This document shows, one piece after another, positions 24,007 through 32,030 of a stretch of DNA of 64,000 bases. Under the pieces are notes generated by a model. The model searched no databases. It was not told where the DNA came from and worked only from the letters and a program-made list of their open reading frames with translations. Positions within the stretch are counted from its first letter, which is position 1, and each line of letters begins with the position of its first letter. Location of the stretch: the NCBI GenBank assembly GCA_937870635.1, contig CALMZP010000032.1, positions 62,001 to 126,000 of the forward strand, given 5' to 3'. Source of the DNA: an uncultured Acidobacteriota bacterium (lineage in GTDB: Bacteria; Acidobacteriota; Thermoanaerobaculia; Gp7-AA8). The translations under genes were made by a program, and so were the position numbers.

Positions 24007-25252
24007 GCTTCGCCGCACGGCGGAGCAGCAGCTCCTTTTCGCGGACGTTACGCGTCATCGAGGCCGCGCGCTCCAGCTCGTGCCGCGCTTCGTCGCTGCG
24101 GCCGAGCTTCGCCAGGAAATCCGCACGGACGCTGGGCAGGAAGTGATACAGCTTCAGGGCGGGCTCAGACGTCAGCCGGTCGACGATGGCCAGCCCGGCT
24201 GCCGGCCCCTCAGCCATCGACACCGCCACCGCGCGATTCAACTCCACGACGGGCGACGGTGTCAGCGCCGCGAGCTCGCCATACAGCGATGCGATCCGGT
24301 TCCAGTCCGTCTCCTCGACTGTTCGCGCTCGTGCGTGGCATGCGGCGATCGCTGCCTGAAGTGTGTAGGGACCATGTCGACCGGCTTTTTCCGCGCGCTC
24401 GAGCGCCGCCAGTCCGTGATGGATGAGGAGCTGGTCCCAGTGCGCGCGATTCTGGTCGAGCAGAAGAATCGGCTCGCCGTCCTGTCCAACGCGCGCCTTC
24501 ATCCGCGATGCCTGGATCTCCATGAGCGCAACGAGGCCGTGAACCTCTCCCTCGCCGGGCAGCAGACCCTCGACGATGCGCCCCAGCCTCATCGCGTCCT
24601 GACAGAGCTCGGGACGGGTCCAGTCATCACCCGCCGTGGCTGAATATCCTTCGTTGAAGACGAGGTAGATCACTTCCAGGACGGAGGTGATCCGCGCGGC
24701 GAGCTCACGCCCCCGCGGGACTTCGAATGGCACACGCGCCTCTCCAAGCGTCCGCTTCGCCCGAACGATCCTCTGCGCGATCGTCGACTCAGACACGAGG
24801 AACGCGCGCGCGATCTCGTCGGTAGTCAGTCCCCCAAGGAGGCGGAGCGTGAGAGCCGCGCGCGCCTCGGCAGTGAGGACGGGATGGCAGGCGATGAAAA
24901 TCAGCCGGAGAAGATCGTCGCCGACATCGTCGTCCGCACTCTCTTCGATCTCCCGCGCCGCCTCTTCCTGTTTCTCTTCGAGGTCGCGGCCGATCTCGCC
25001 GTGCTTCCGATCGAGCATAGCCGTTCGGCGAAGAAAGTCGATGGCGCGATGCTTCGCGGCTCCCATCAGCCAGGCGCCCGGATTGTCGGGGATCCCGCTC
25101 TCCGGCCATTGCTCGAGCGCGGCGATGAGCGCGTCCTGCGCGAGGTCTTCGGCGACGCCGACGTCGCGCACGATGCGCGTCAGCGCCGCAATGAGCTTCG
25201 CGGATTCAATCCGCCATACGGCGTCGATCGTGCGGTGGATGTCGGCAGCCAC
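23957..25252 (-). CDS. ECF RNA polymerase sigma factor with C-terminal helical extension (ECF42 type)
   Basis: The 431-aa product has sigma region 2 (about residues 15-85, DVGVAEDLAQDALIAALEQW and GAAKHRAIDFLRR) and region 4 (about 125-180, LGGLTTDEIARAFLVSESTI), followed by a 240-aa C-terminal SnoaL/TPR-like extension with VIYLVFNEGYSATAGDDW and SPVVELNRAVAVSMAEGPAA. That architecture and the adjacent DGPF gene are the signature of group ECF42. Start codon is GTG. The DGPF partner lies 38 bp upstream, so the two form an operon. No anti-sigma gene is present, as is usual for this group. Confidence 0.9.
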   Translation of the reverse strand: MAADIHRTIDAVWRIESAKLIAALTRIVRDVGVAEDLAQDALIAALEQWPESGIPDNPGAWLMGAAKHRAIDFLRRTAMLDRKHGEIGRDLEEKQEEAAREIEESADDDVGDDLLRLIFIACHPVLTAEARAALTLRLLGGLTTDEIARAFLVSESTIAQRIVRAKRTLGEARVPFEVPRGRELAARITSVLEVIYLVFNEGYSATAGDDWTRPELCQDAMRLGRIVEGLLPGEGEVHGLVALMEIQASRMKARVGQDGEPILLLDQNRAHWDQLLIHHGLAALERAEKAGRHGPYTLQAAIAACHARARTVEETDWNRIASLYGELAALTPSPVVELNRAVAVSMAEGPAAGLAIVDRLTSEPALKLYHFLPSVRADFLAKLGRSDEARHELERAASMTRNVREKELLLRRAAKLSSPAASDDAGRPLRH

Positions 25253-25290
25253 GACGGCTGCCGATCACACCACCAATGAGCGCGCCTCGT

Positions 25291-25707
25291 CTACTTCTTC
25301 TTCATCTGCTCCTGAAGCCCGCGGTGGTGCTCGATGCCCTCACCGGAGCCAAGCTCGTCGAGCTCGTACACCTGGCGGATCTCGATCTCGACGTTGCCGT
25401 TCGCGTCGCTCGTGGGCCAGAGTTTGACCCATTCGATGGCTTCTTCCTTCGATTTCGCCTCGATCAGGGTGAAGCCGGCGATCAGCTCCTTCGCCTCGGC
25501 GAACGGCCCGTCGATGACGCGCGGCTTGCCATTGGAAAATTTGACCTTGGCACCACGCGAGCTCGGATGCAGCCCCATCCCGTCGAGCATGACCCCGCGC
25601 TTCAGCATCTCTTGGTTGTAGTCGGCCATGTCCTGGATGAGCTTCTCACTCGCTTTCGCTCCGGCCTCAGTGTCCTCGTCGGCTTTGCGGATGAGCATGA
25701 ACTTCAT
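25291..25707 (-). CDS. YCII-related DGPF protein, partner of the ECF sigma factor
   Basis: The 138-aa protein opens MKFMLIRKADEDTEAGAKAS and contains RVIDGPFAEAKELIAGFTLI, the DGPFxExKE motif of the YCII-related family that accompanies ECF42 sigma factors. The fold is a dimeric ferredoxin-like domain. Start at 25707 follows the expected N terminus; the longer reading begins in repeat DNA. Cotranscription with the sigma gene is likely, and a role in signal sensing for the sigma factor is inferred from this conserved pairing. Confidence 0.88.
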   Translation of the reverse strand: MKFMLIRKADEDTEAGAKASEKLIQDMADYNQEMLKRGVMLDGMGLHPSSRGAKVKFSNGKPRVIDGPFAEAKELIAGFTLIEAKSKEEAIEWVKLWPTSDANGNVEIEIRQVYELDELGSGEGIEHHRGLQEQMKKK

Positions 25708-25763
25708 GATTTTTCGTCCTCCTGCTGATACGTCGATCGAGGATGGCGCGATTCGACACAATC

Positions 25764-26057
25764 CCTTCTCCCCACCAAAGAGTGGGGGGGGAGAAGGTGG
25801 CCGCGCAGCGGCGGATGAGGGGGCCGGGCCCGGGGAGAGGGTCGAGGGGGCCGGGAATGTTGAATGTTCAATGGTGAATGTTCAATGGTGAATGCTGAAT
25901 GTGAAACCGACTCATTCAACATTCACCATTGAACGTTCACCATTCACCATTCCCGTCCCCTCGACTTTCCTTCGAACACCTTCCCTCGAACCTCGCGCAG
26001 CCCCCTCATCCGGCCTTCGGGGTCACCTTCTCCCCCAGTCTTCGCTGGGGGAGAAGG
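25764..26057. repeat. Nested compound palindrome (294 bp)
   Basis: Fills the gap between the DGPF and MFS genes. Outer units are two gggggagaagg hairpins (25764-25799 and 26026-26057); inside them are inverted gatgagggggc/gccccctcatc words, then gtcgaggggg/cccctcgac, and at the core a heptamer palindrome of aatggtgaatgttc words (25856-25953). The symmetry is strong at four levels. No gene is visible. Confidence 0.75.
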
Positions 26058-26063
26058 GTTGGA

Positions 26064-27299
26064 TCACACCAGCGCCGCTCCTCTCGCCTGACTTCCCCGC
26101 CAAAGCAGGATTGCTCCCAGCACGCAGGCTACGGGGCAGATCAAGAGGGCGTAGCGGACGCCCATCACGTCGCTTGCGCGGCCGATGATCGGAGACCCGA
26201 TTCCGTAGGCGACGATGTTGATGAGCGAGAAAAAGACTCCGATCGCGAGGCCTCGCAGGTGTGGGCCGGCGATGTCGTGAACTTCGGCCGTCCCGGGGCC
26301 GACCCACATCAGCAGCAGTGCGTAGAGAACCACGTTTACGGTGACGAGGAGCCAGATGCTGTCGATGAAGATCACGCCGACCCACAACGGCGCACTGAGA
26401 AGCGCCGCGACGGCGGAGAACGCCATGCGGCCACCCTTCATCTTTCTGCTGAATCGATCCGCGTAGTAACCGCCGAGGATCATGGCAGGGATGCCCACGA
26501 CGACGGAGAGAATGCCGGCGGCCGTTCCGACCGTGAAGATGCTCATCTGGTGCACGCGCACGTAGAACGTCGGGCCCCAGATGCCGAGGTTGTTCGAGGC
26601 GAGGGCGAAGAGTGCAAACCCGGCGTAGAGGTATCGCAGCGGGACCGAACGGAACAGCATTTTCCAGTCGGTGGCGCTGTAGGTGGGCGCGGTCGTCTCC
26701 GTCACGCCGCGCGACCGTTCCCGGAGAAAGAAAACGATGACCGCCAGGGCGATGCCGGGAAATCCGAGGAGATAGAACGCCCAGCGCCATCCGTATGCCT
26801 GGCCGATCCAGCCGCCGAGGAAAAATGCCAGGCCACCGCCGAGCGCGATGCCGGAGGAGTAGATCGACTGCACGGTCGCGCGCATGCGCGTGGGAAAGTA
26901 GTCGCTGATGAGCGACAGCGCGGCCGGACCGAGCGTCGCTTCGCCCACGCCCACCATCACGCGGCAGAAGAAGATCGCCCAGAAACTGTCGGCGAATCCG
27001 GTGAGACCGGAGAAGAGACTCCACACGGCCAGTCCACCGGCGATGAGGTTTTTTCGACTCGTGCGGTCGGCGAGCCTGCCGAACGGGATGCCGAGAAGCG
27101 TGTAGAAGATGACAAAGGACGTCGTGCCGAGCAACGCGAGCTGGAGATCGGTGAAGTGCATCTCCTTCTTGATCGGCTGGAAGAGGATGTAGATGAGCGT
27201 GCGGTCGAGGAAGTTCAGGACATAGACAGCCGTGAGCACGGCCAGCGCGTACCAGGAGTACGCGGGAACCCGATCGCTGCTCGTGCCTTCGACCAACAT
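26064..27299 (-). CDS. MFS transporter, Spinster-like
   Basis: The 411-aa protein has twelve predicted hydrophobic helices. FGRLADRTSRKNLIAGGLA between helices 2 and 3 is the MFS signature loop, and VGVGEATLGPAALSLISDYF is the helix-4/5 motif typical of the Spinster-like branch that carries lipids or organic anions. The start at 27299 (MLVEGTSSDR) is preferred, because the longer frame to 27347 is read through the heptamer palindrome. It follows the TetR gene on the same strand and may be an exporter or importer for the ligand of the lipid-type operon. Confidence 0.85.
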   Translation of the reverse strand: MLVEGTSSDRVPAYSWYALAVLTAVYVLNFLDRTLIYILFQPIKKEMHFTDLQLALLGTTSFVIFYTLLGIPFGRLADRTSRKNLIAGGLAVWSLFSGLTGFADSFWAIFFCRVMVGVGEATLGPAALSLISDYFPTRMRATVQSIYSSGIALGGGLAFFLGGWIGQAYGWRWAFYLLGFPGIALAVIVFFLRERSRGVTETTAPTYSATDWKMLFRSVPLRYLYAGFALFALASNNLGIWGPTFYVRVHQMSIFTVGTAAGILSVVVGIPAMILGGYYADRFSRKMKGGRMAFSAVAALLSAPLWVGVIFIDSIWLLVTVNVVLYALLLMWVGPGTAEVHDIAGPHLRGLAIGVFFSLINIVAYGIGSPIIGRASDVMGVRYALLICPVACVLGAILLWRGSQARGAALV

Positions 27300-27312
27300 A
27301 ACCCTCGTTTTT

Positions 27313-27373
27313 CGAACGATGAACGATGAACGATGGCACTCGCGCATCGTTCATCGTTCATCGTTCATCGTTG
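27313..27373. repeat. Heptamer-word palindrome (gaacgat family)
   Basis: Left arm of gaacgat words (27313-27335) and right arm of atcgttc words (27345-27373) form a near-perfect hairpin with a 9-base loop between TetR and MFS genes. The last codon and stop of the TetR gene (27365-27370) are made of the repeat. Confidence 0.85.
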
Positions 27374-27991
27374 ACCATTCCTCAGCATCCCGTGCCTGAG
27401 GATCCGCGAGATCTCGCCGACCACCTCCTCGGTGCCTTTGCCGAAGTGGTCCTTGACGCCGAAGAGAATCTCGATGGAAAAGTAGTTATAGAAGATGCGC
27501 GTGGCGAGCATGACCGCCGAGGTTGGAGAGAGGCCTTCCTGGAGCTTCTCGCGGAGACCCTCTTCCATGTCGTGCTTCTTCATGAAGGTCTCGAAGCGTG
27601 TAGCCATGTCCTCATAGAACTTGCGGACGTGCGACCCGTCGAACTCGACGACATCGACGTAAATGAGCGCGACGTATTCGCGGTAATTGCGGACGGCGTC
27701 GCGGGCAGCGTGGCCGAGCTCTTCGAGGTTCTCCGGGAAAGTCCCGGTGGCCAGCGCGCGATTGAACGGGAAATCGGGCTGGGACATCGCCACGAAATAC
27801 CGGTCGAGCAGCTCGCGGAAGATCGTCTCCTTGTCGGGAAAGTGATGATAGAGATTTCCCTTGGAAAGCCCCGCTTCCTCGGCGATGTCGTTGACGCTGG
27901 TCGCCCCGTATCCGCGATGCGAGAACAGCTTCAACGCAGCGTCGAGGATGTGCTTGCGGCTCCGTTCGGAGCGTGTCACCTGACGGCTCAT
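27365..27991 (-). CDS. TetR/AcrR-family transcriptional regulator
   Basis: The 208-aa protein has the N-terminal TetR helix-turn-helix (residues about 10-55: ILDAALKLFSHRGYGATSVN, then DIAEEAGLSKGNLYHHFPDK) and a helical ligand-binding C-terminal domain with FPFNRALATGTFPENLEELG. It overlaps the acyl-CoA ligase gene by ATGA and is the sixth gene of the operon led by the TonB receptor. Autoregulation through the 12-bp palindrome ccgaccggtcgg upstream of the receptor is plausible. Ligand is unknown; acyl-CoA is a reasonable guess from the neighbours. Confidence 0.9.
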   Translation of the reverse strand: MSRQVTRSERSRKHILDAALKLFSHRGYGATSVNDIAEEAGLSKGNLYHHFPDKETIFRELLDRYFVAMSQPDFPFNRALATGTFPENLEELGHAARDAVRNYREYVALIYVDVVEFDGSHVRKFYEDMATRFETFMKKHDMEEGLREKLQEGLSPTSAVMLATRIFYNYFSIEILFGVKDHFGKGTEEVVGEISRILRHGMLRNGQR

Positions 27992-29463
27992 GTGAGGGCG
28001 GCGCGAAGACGCGCCTTTTCCACCTTTCCGTACGGGGTCCGAGGTAGTGCATCGACGAAGATGAACTGCCGCGGCACTTTGTACCGGGCGATGCGCATCG
28101 TCAGATATCGGGTGAGATCATCGGCGGAAACGTCGCGCGCCACCACGAAGGCGACGCCCGCTTCGCCCCACGTCTCGTGCGGAACGGCGATCACGGCGGC
28201 GTCGGAGACCGACGGATGGAGAACGAGCTCGGCTTCGATCTCGGCAGGATAGACGTTGACGCCGCCGCTGATAAACATCTCCTTGCGGCGTCCGGCGATG
28301 TAGAAGAAGCCGTCGTCATCGCAACGGGCAAGATCGCCGGTGCGGAACCAGCCGCCTTCGAGATAGCTCTGAGCGGTCTCCACGGGATTGCCCCAGTAGC
28401 CGGTGCTGACGTGCGGCCCGCGGATGTACATCTCGCCGACCTCGCCCGCCCCGACGGAATGACCGTCGGCGTCGCGCAGCTCGACTTCCGTGAACAGCAT
28501 CGGCCGGCCGATCGACCCCCGTTTCGCCCGCGACTCTCCCTCACTCATCGTGAAACAGTTCACTCCCACCTCGGTCATACCGTAGCCCTGCTTGAGAACC
28601 ACGCCACGATTCTCATAAGCCTCGCTGATGTACGCCGGGAGAGGGGCTCCGCCGCTGATGAACCACCGCACACGGTCGAGCGACACGCTCTGAAATTCGG
28701 GAGCTTCCATGAGCAGCTTCCAGATCGTGGGGACACCGAGGACGACGGTGCATCCTTCGCGCTCGATCGTTTTCCAGACCTCCGAAGCGTCGAATGCCTT
28801 GTGCAGCACGATCGTCCCGCCAGCGCAGAAGAGCGGGATGAGGAACACCGCCAGTCCTCCAGCGTGGTACAGCGGTGTGAAGATCGAAGAGACGTCGTCC
28901 TCGCGGAGCCCCCAGCTCATCACGGTGTTGCAGCCGTTCCAGAGCAGCTGGCGGCGCGGGATCATCACGCCCTTGGGCCTGCCGGTCGTGCCGCTGGTGT
29001 AGAGCAGCGCGTACGTGGCTTCATCGTGCAAGGCACGATCGTTCACCGTTAACCGTTCACCGTTAACCGAAGCTTCAACTTGAATCTCGGTTAACGGTTC
29101 ACGGTTAACGGTTAACGATTCTGCGATCGACGCCAGATCTTCTCCATACCAGAGCGCTTTCATGCCGCAGTCGTCGACGATCGCCTGCAGCTCGTGCGCG
29201 GTGGCGCGCGTGGACAGCGGGACGACGATCGCGCCGCATTTCCCGGCGGCGAAGAAGAACGCCACGTATTCGATCGAGTTGTGCGCGAGAATGCCGAAAC
29301 GGTCGCCCGGCTGAACGCCCGCGGCGGCGATCGCTCCGGCGGCCTGTTCCGCGAGCGCATCGAGCTCCCGATACGTGAGGCGCCGTCCGGTCTCGACGGA
29401 GACCAGCGCCAGCCTGTCGGGCGTGATGCGGGCGCGCTCCGCTAGCAGGTCGCCTTCAAACAT
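27988..29463 (-). CDS. Class I adenylate-forming acyl-CoA synthetase/ligase
   Basis: The 491-aa enzyme carries the ANL motifs: A3 phosphate loop LLYTSGTTGRPKG near residue 153, A5 GYGMTEVG, A7 GGWFRTGDLAR, the hinge GRRKEMFISGGVNVYPAEIE and the catalytic-Lys end TPYGKVEKARL. It should adenylate a carboxylic acid, probably a fatty or aromatic acid, and form a thioester. Residues 116-141, just before A3, are encoded by an 82-bp palindromic repeat made of gttaacg/gttcacc words, so this insertion is not part of the ancestral enzyme. It overlaps both neighbours in the operon. Confidence 0.92.
   Translation of the reverse strand: MFEGDLLAERARITPDRLALVSVETGRRLTYRELDALAEQAAGAIAAAGVQPGDRFGILAHNSIEYVAFFFAAGKCGAIVVPLSTRATAHELQAIVDDCGMKALWYGEDLASIAESLTVNREPLTEIQVEASVNGERLTVNDRALHDEATYALLYTSGTTGRPKGVMIPRRQLLWNGCNTVMSWGLREDDVSSIFTPLYHAGGLAVFLIPLFCAGGTIVLHKAFDASEVWKTIEREGCTVVLGVPTIWKLLMEAPEFQSVSLDRVRWFISGGAPLPAYISEAYENRGVVLKQGYGMTEVGVNCFTMSEGESRAKRGSIGRPMLFTEVELRDADGHSVGAGEVGEMYIRGPHVSTGYWGNPVETAQSYLEGGWFRTGDLARCDDDGFFYIAGRRKEMFISGGVNVYPAEIEAELVLHPSVSDAAVIAVPHETWGEAGVAFVVARDVSADDLTRYLTMRIARYKVPRQFIFVDALPRTPYGKVEKARLRAALT
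29038..29119. repeat. Heptamer palindrome inside the acyl-CoA ligase gene
   Basis: Arms at 29038-29070 and 29087-29119 (33 bp each, about 30 matches) built from gttcacc/gttaacc words, with a 16-base loop. It is read through as roughly residues 116-142 of the ligase without breaking the frame. Confidence 0.88.
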
Positions 29464-30284
29464 CGGACGAATTTCTCCGGCTGCTGCCGATGCGGGATGT
29501 GCGCGGCGCCGTCGATGATGCGCAGCTCCGAGCCCGCGATCGCTTTCTGCAACGCCTCCGCATAGGCGAGCGGAAGGACTCCGTCGTCGCGCCCCCAGAT
29601 GAGCGTGACCGGAACCGATAGTTTCGGCAGACGCATGTCGAGGAGGTGCTGCACGATGTCCGGCATCATGAATCGCGACATGGGCAGATCCTTGCGAGCC
29701 AGGAACGCGTCGAGGACGGCGTCCGGCGTCTTGTCGGCCGGCCCGTTCACGGCGCGCATCATCGCCCTGGCTTCTTCGCGATCTTTCGGAAAGAGTGGAG
29801 CTGTGAGCGGCCAGGCCATCCCGCTCGAGTCTTCGAGCACGAGCCGCGCGACTTTGTACGGGTGATCGAGGGCGTACAGCGTGCCGATCCAGCCACCCAT
29901 CGAGTTGCCGGCAATGATGACCTTGCCGGTCGTTTCCTTCGCGATGATCGAATGAAGGCGTTCGAGTACGAGGGTGTACGTGATGATTCCGGTTTTCGGC
30001 TCGCTCTCACCGTGGCCGGCGAGATCGGGAACGATGAGCCGGTACTCGGTCGCGAGTGACGGAACCACGCCGGCCCAGGTGCCGGCCTGATCGTTCACGC
30101 CGTGCAGCAGAACCAGCGCCGGCGCGTCCTTCCCGCCCCCGGTCCAGTAAACGGACCCTTGATCGTCGACGACTTTCGTGAGCCCGGCGCGATCGAGCGC
30201 CTTCCGGCTCAGCTGCGTGTACGTCTCGATCGGATCATCCTGCATTCCGAGGACCATCCATGTGACCGCGAAAAGGACATTCAT
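29442..30284 (-). CDS. Alpha/beta-hydrolase-fold protein
   Basis: The 280-aa protein has the oxyanion region LVLLHGVNDQAGTWAGVVPS, the nucleophile elbow IIAGNSMGGWIGTLYALDHP (GNSMGG), the acidic strand PVTLIWGRDDGVLPL and the His block GAAHIPHRQQPEKF, so the Ser-Asp-His triad is intact. The first 13 residues are hydrophobic (LFAVTWMVLG) and may be a weak export signal or membrane anchor. It overlaps the ligase by 22 bp and the KASIII-like gene by ATGA. Substrate presumably an acyl ester or beta-lactone-type product in this pathway. Confidence 0.88.
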   Translation of the reverse strand: MNVLFAVTWMVLGMQDDPIETYTQLSRKALDRAGLTKVVDDQGSVYWTGGGKDAPALVLLHGVNDQAGTWAGVVPSLATEYRLIVPDLAGHGESEPKTGIITYTLVLERLHSIIAKETTGKVIIAGNSMGGWIGTLYALDHPYKVARLVLEDSSGMAWPLTAPLFPKDREEARAMMRAVNGPADKTPDAVLDAFLARKDLPMSRFMMPDIVQHLLDMRLPKLSVPVTLIWGRDDGVLPLAYAEALQKAIAGSELRIIDGAAHIPHRQQPEKFVRCLKATC

Positions 30285-31303
30285 GCTTCACCGAACAGAC
30301 GCGATTTCTTCGAAGGCATACGGAAAGCCACGGCGGCCTGGTTGTAGCCGACACCGGAACCGATCATCACGACGAGATCGCCCGGGCGCACTTTCTTCTG
30401 CTGCAGCGCGTCGTCGAAGGCCATGGGGATGCACGCAGAACCGGTGTAGCCCCACTTCTCCATCACCATGTGAGTCTTCTCCATGGGGAGGCCGAGCTCG
30501 TTCATGACGAGCTCGATCGTCGGTTTGCGAACCTGCGTCAGGATCATGAAGTCGATGTCCCGCACCTCGAAGCCGCCGTTCTTCGCGGCCTGACGGACGA
30601 TACGGGGCCACCCCTCGTTGTTGATCTCGGGCGGGTAGCGCTCGAGCATTTTCACAGTGGTCCGGCCCTCGCGCAACGCATCGTCCGTCGCCGGCTCGAC
30701 CGTTCCACCAGCTTCGATCAGCCACCGGCGGTGATACGAGCCGTCCGCGGCGAACGCGGCGGAAACGAATCCCGGCTCTTCCCCCCGTTCGAGGATCGCC
30801 GCGCCCGCGCCGTCGCCGTAGAAGAAGACCATCGGGTCATCGGCGTTCGCGAGCTTGTGCATCATGTAGACGCCGACGACGAGGACCACTTTCAGTGAAG
30901 GGTTCGTCGCCATGAGCCCGGCGGCGTTCGACATCGCCGTCGGAAACGAAGCGCACGCGCAGCCGACATCGAACGTCCCGGCGTTCTTCGCTCCCAGCTT
31001 GCTCTGCAGCACGACGGAGGTCGCCGGCGTGATGTAGTCCGGCGAGTCGGTCCCGAGGATAATCAGGTCGAGCTCTTCCGCGGTCCGTCCCGCGCGCTCG
31101 AGCGCCTGGCGCGCGGCACGTTCAGCGAGATCGGATGCCGCCCAGCCGGCCGGCGCGTACCACCGTGTGCGGATCCCGCTCGACGCCTCCATCTTGTCGA
31201 TGAAATCGGGGACTTTGGCGTTGAACCGCTGACGCAGCGCGTCGTTCGAGATCTCGATCTCCGGCAGATAGCTGCCGGTCGAAACGATGTTGGCGTATGA
31301 CAT
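30281..31303 (-). CDS. KASIII-like (FabH-type) thiolase-fold enzyme with altered active site
   Basis: The 340-aa protein aligns end to end with 3-oxoacyl-ACP synthase III. The nucleophile Cys is present (FDVGCACASF, Cys117), but the His of the canonical HQAN motif is replaced (MILTQVRKPTI, Thr256) and the Asn of GNTSAAS is Tyr286 in KWGYTGSACIP. The C-terminal glycine loop IGSGVGYN is kept. It may therefore use a different mechanism from decarboxylative condensation, such as acyl transfer or non-decarboxylative Claisen chemistry. It abuts the SDR gene and overlaps the hydrolase gene. Confidence 0.85.
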   Translation of the reverse strand: MSYANIVSTGSYLPEIEISNDALRQRFNAKVPDFIDKMEASSGIRTRWYAPAGWAASDLAERAARQALERAGRTAEELDLIILGTDSPDYITPATSVVLQSKLGAKNAGTFDVGCACASFPTAMSNAAGLMATNPSLKVVLVVGVYMMHKLANADDPMVFFYGDGAGAAILERGEEPGFVSAAFAADGSYHRRWLIEAGGTVEPATDDALREGRTTVKMLERYPPEINNEGWPRIVRQAAKNGGFEVRDIDFMILTQVRKPTIELVMNELGLPMEKTHMVMEKWGYTGSACIPMAFDDALQQKKVRPGDLVVMIGSGVGYNQAAVAFRMPSKKSRLFGEA

Positions 31304-32029
31304 TCAGGTTCCCATGACCAGGCCGCCGTCGACGGAGATGACGGCACCGTGGACGAACTTCGCGGCATCCGAAGCCAGCCACGCGTATGTGTTCGCGATG
31401 TCTTCCGGCTCGCCCAGTGTTCCGAGTGGCGTATGCGATTTCATCGAGTCGACTACCTTCTCCGGCATGGCCTTGACCATGTCCGTGGCGATGAACCCCG
31501 GCGCGACCGCGTTGACGCGGATCCCGTACTTGCCGAGCTCCCGTGCCCAGGTCTTCGTGAAGCTGATGACCCCCGCTTTCGTAGCGGCGTAATTCGTCTG
31601 GCCGAAATTGCCGTACAGCCCGACGATCGACGACGCGTTGAGGATGACGCCGCGTCCGGCTTTGATCATGTGCGGCACGACCGCGCGGGTGCAGACGAAC
31701 ACGCCTTTGAGATTGACGTTGATGACGGCGTCGAACGTGGCATCGTCCATTGTCGAGACGACTGCACCGTCCTTCGCCTTCACGAGCTGCGCGTCGCGGA
31801 CGATGCCGGCGTTGTTGACGAGAACGTCCACGCGGCCGTGCTTCTCGATCACCGCGGCGAGAGCCTTTTCCACGGATTCGCGGCTGGTGACGTCGACACG
31901 AGGCTCCGTCGTGACGTCCCACACGACGACACGCGCCCCTTCCGCTTCGAACCGCTCGGCGGTGGCGCGGCCGATTCCGGCCGCGCCACCAGTGACGATG
32001 ACGACTTTGTCCCTGAGGTTGAGATTCAC
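31304..32029 (-). CDS. SDR-family 3-oxoacyl reductase (FabG-like)
   Basis: The 241-aa classical short-chain dehydrogenase has the cofactor motif VTGGAAGIGRATAERF, NNAGIV at strand 4, catalytic Ser-Tyr-Lys in NASSIVGLYGNFGQTNYAAT followed by KAG, and the C-terminal SVDGGLVMG. It is FabG-like by size and wording, so a 3-oxoacyl or 3-hydroxyacyl substrate is likely. It starts one base after the TonB-receptor stop and ends flush with the KASIII-like start, showing tight operon organisation. Confidence 0.92.
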   Translation of the reverse strand: MNLNLRDKVVIVTGGAAGIGRATAERFEAEGARVVVWDVTTEPRVDVTSRESVEKALAAVIEKHGRVDVLVNNAGIVRDAQLVKAKDGAVVSTMDDATFDAVINVNLKGVFVCTRAVVPHMIKAGRGVILNASSIVGLYGNFGQTNYAATKAGVISFTKTWARELGKYGIRVNAVAPGFIATDMVKAMPEKVVDSMKSHTPLGTLGEPEDIANTYAWLASDAAKFVHGAVISVDGGLVMGT

Positions 32030-32030
32030 G

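Noticed and set aside
25929-27329. 466-codon plus-strand frame and an alternative minus frame over the MFS gene
   Set aside because: The minus frame 26064-27299 has all MFS helices; the others begin inside repeat DNA and are shadow frames.
25856-27373. Repeated 7-bp words as CRISPR repeats
   Set aside because: The words are contiguous with no spacers of regular length, repeat units are only 7 bp and no cas gene is present.
30281-31303. Calling the KASIII-like gene OleA
   Set aside because: OleA keeps catalytic His and Asn, which are replaced here, and the SDR neighbour is FabG-like rather than OleD-like; only a loose resemblance of gene sets is claimed.
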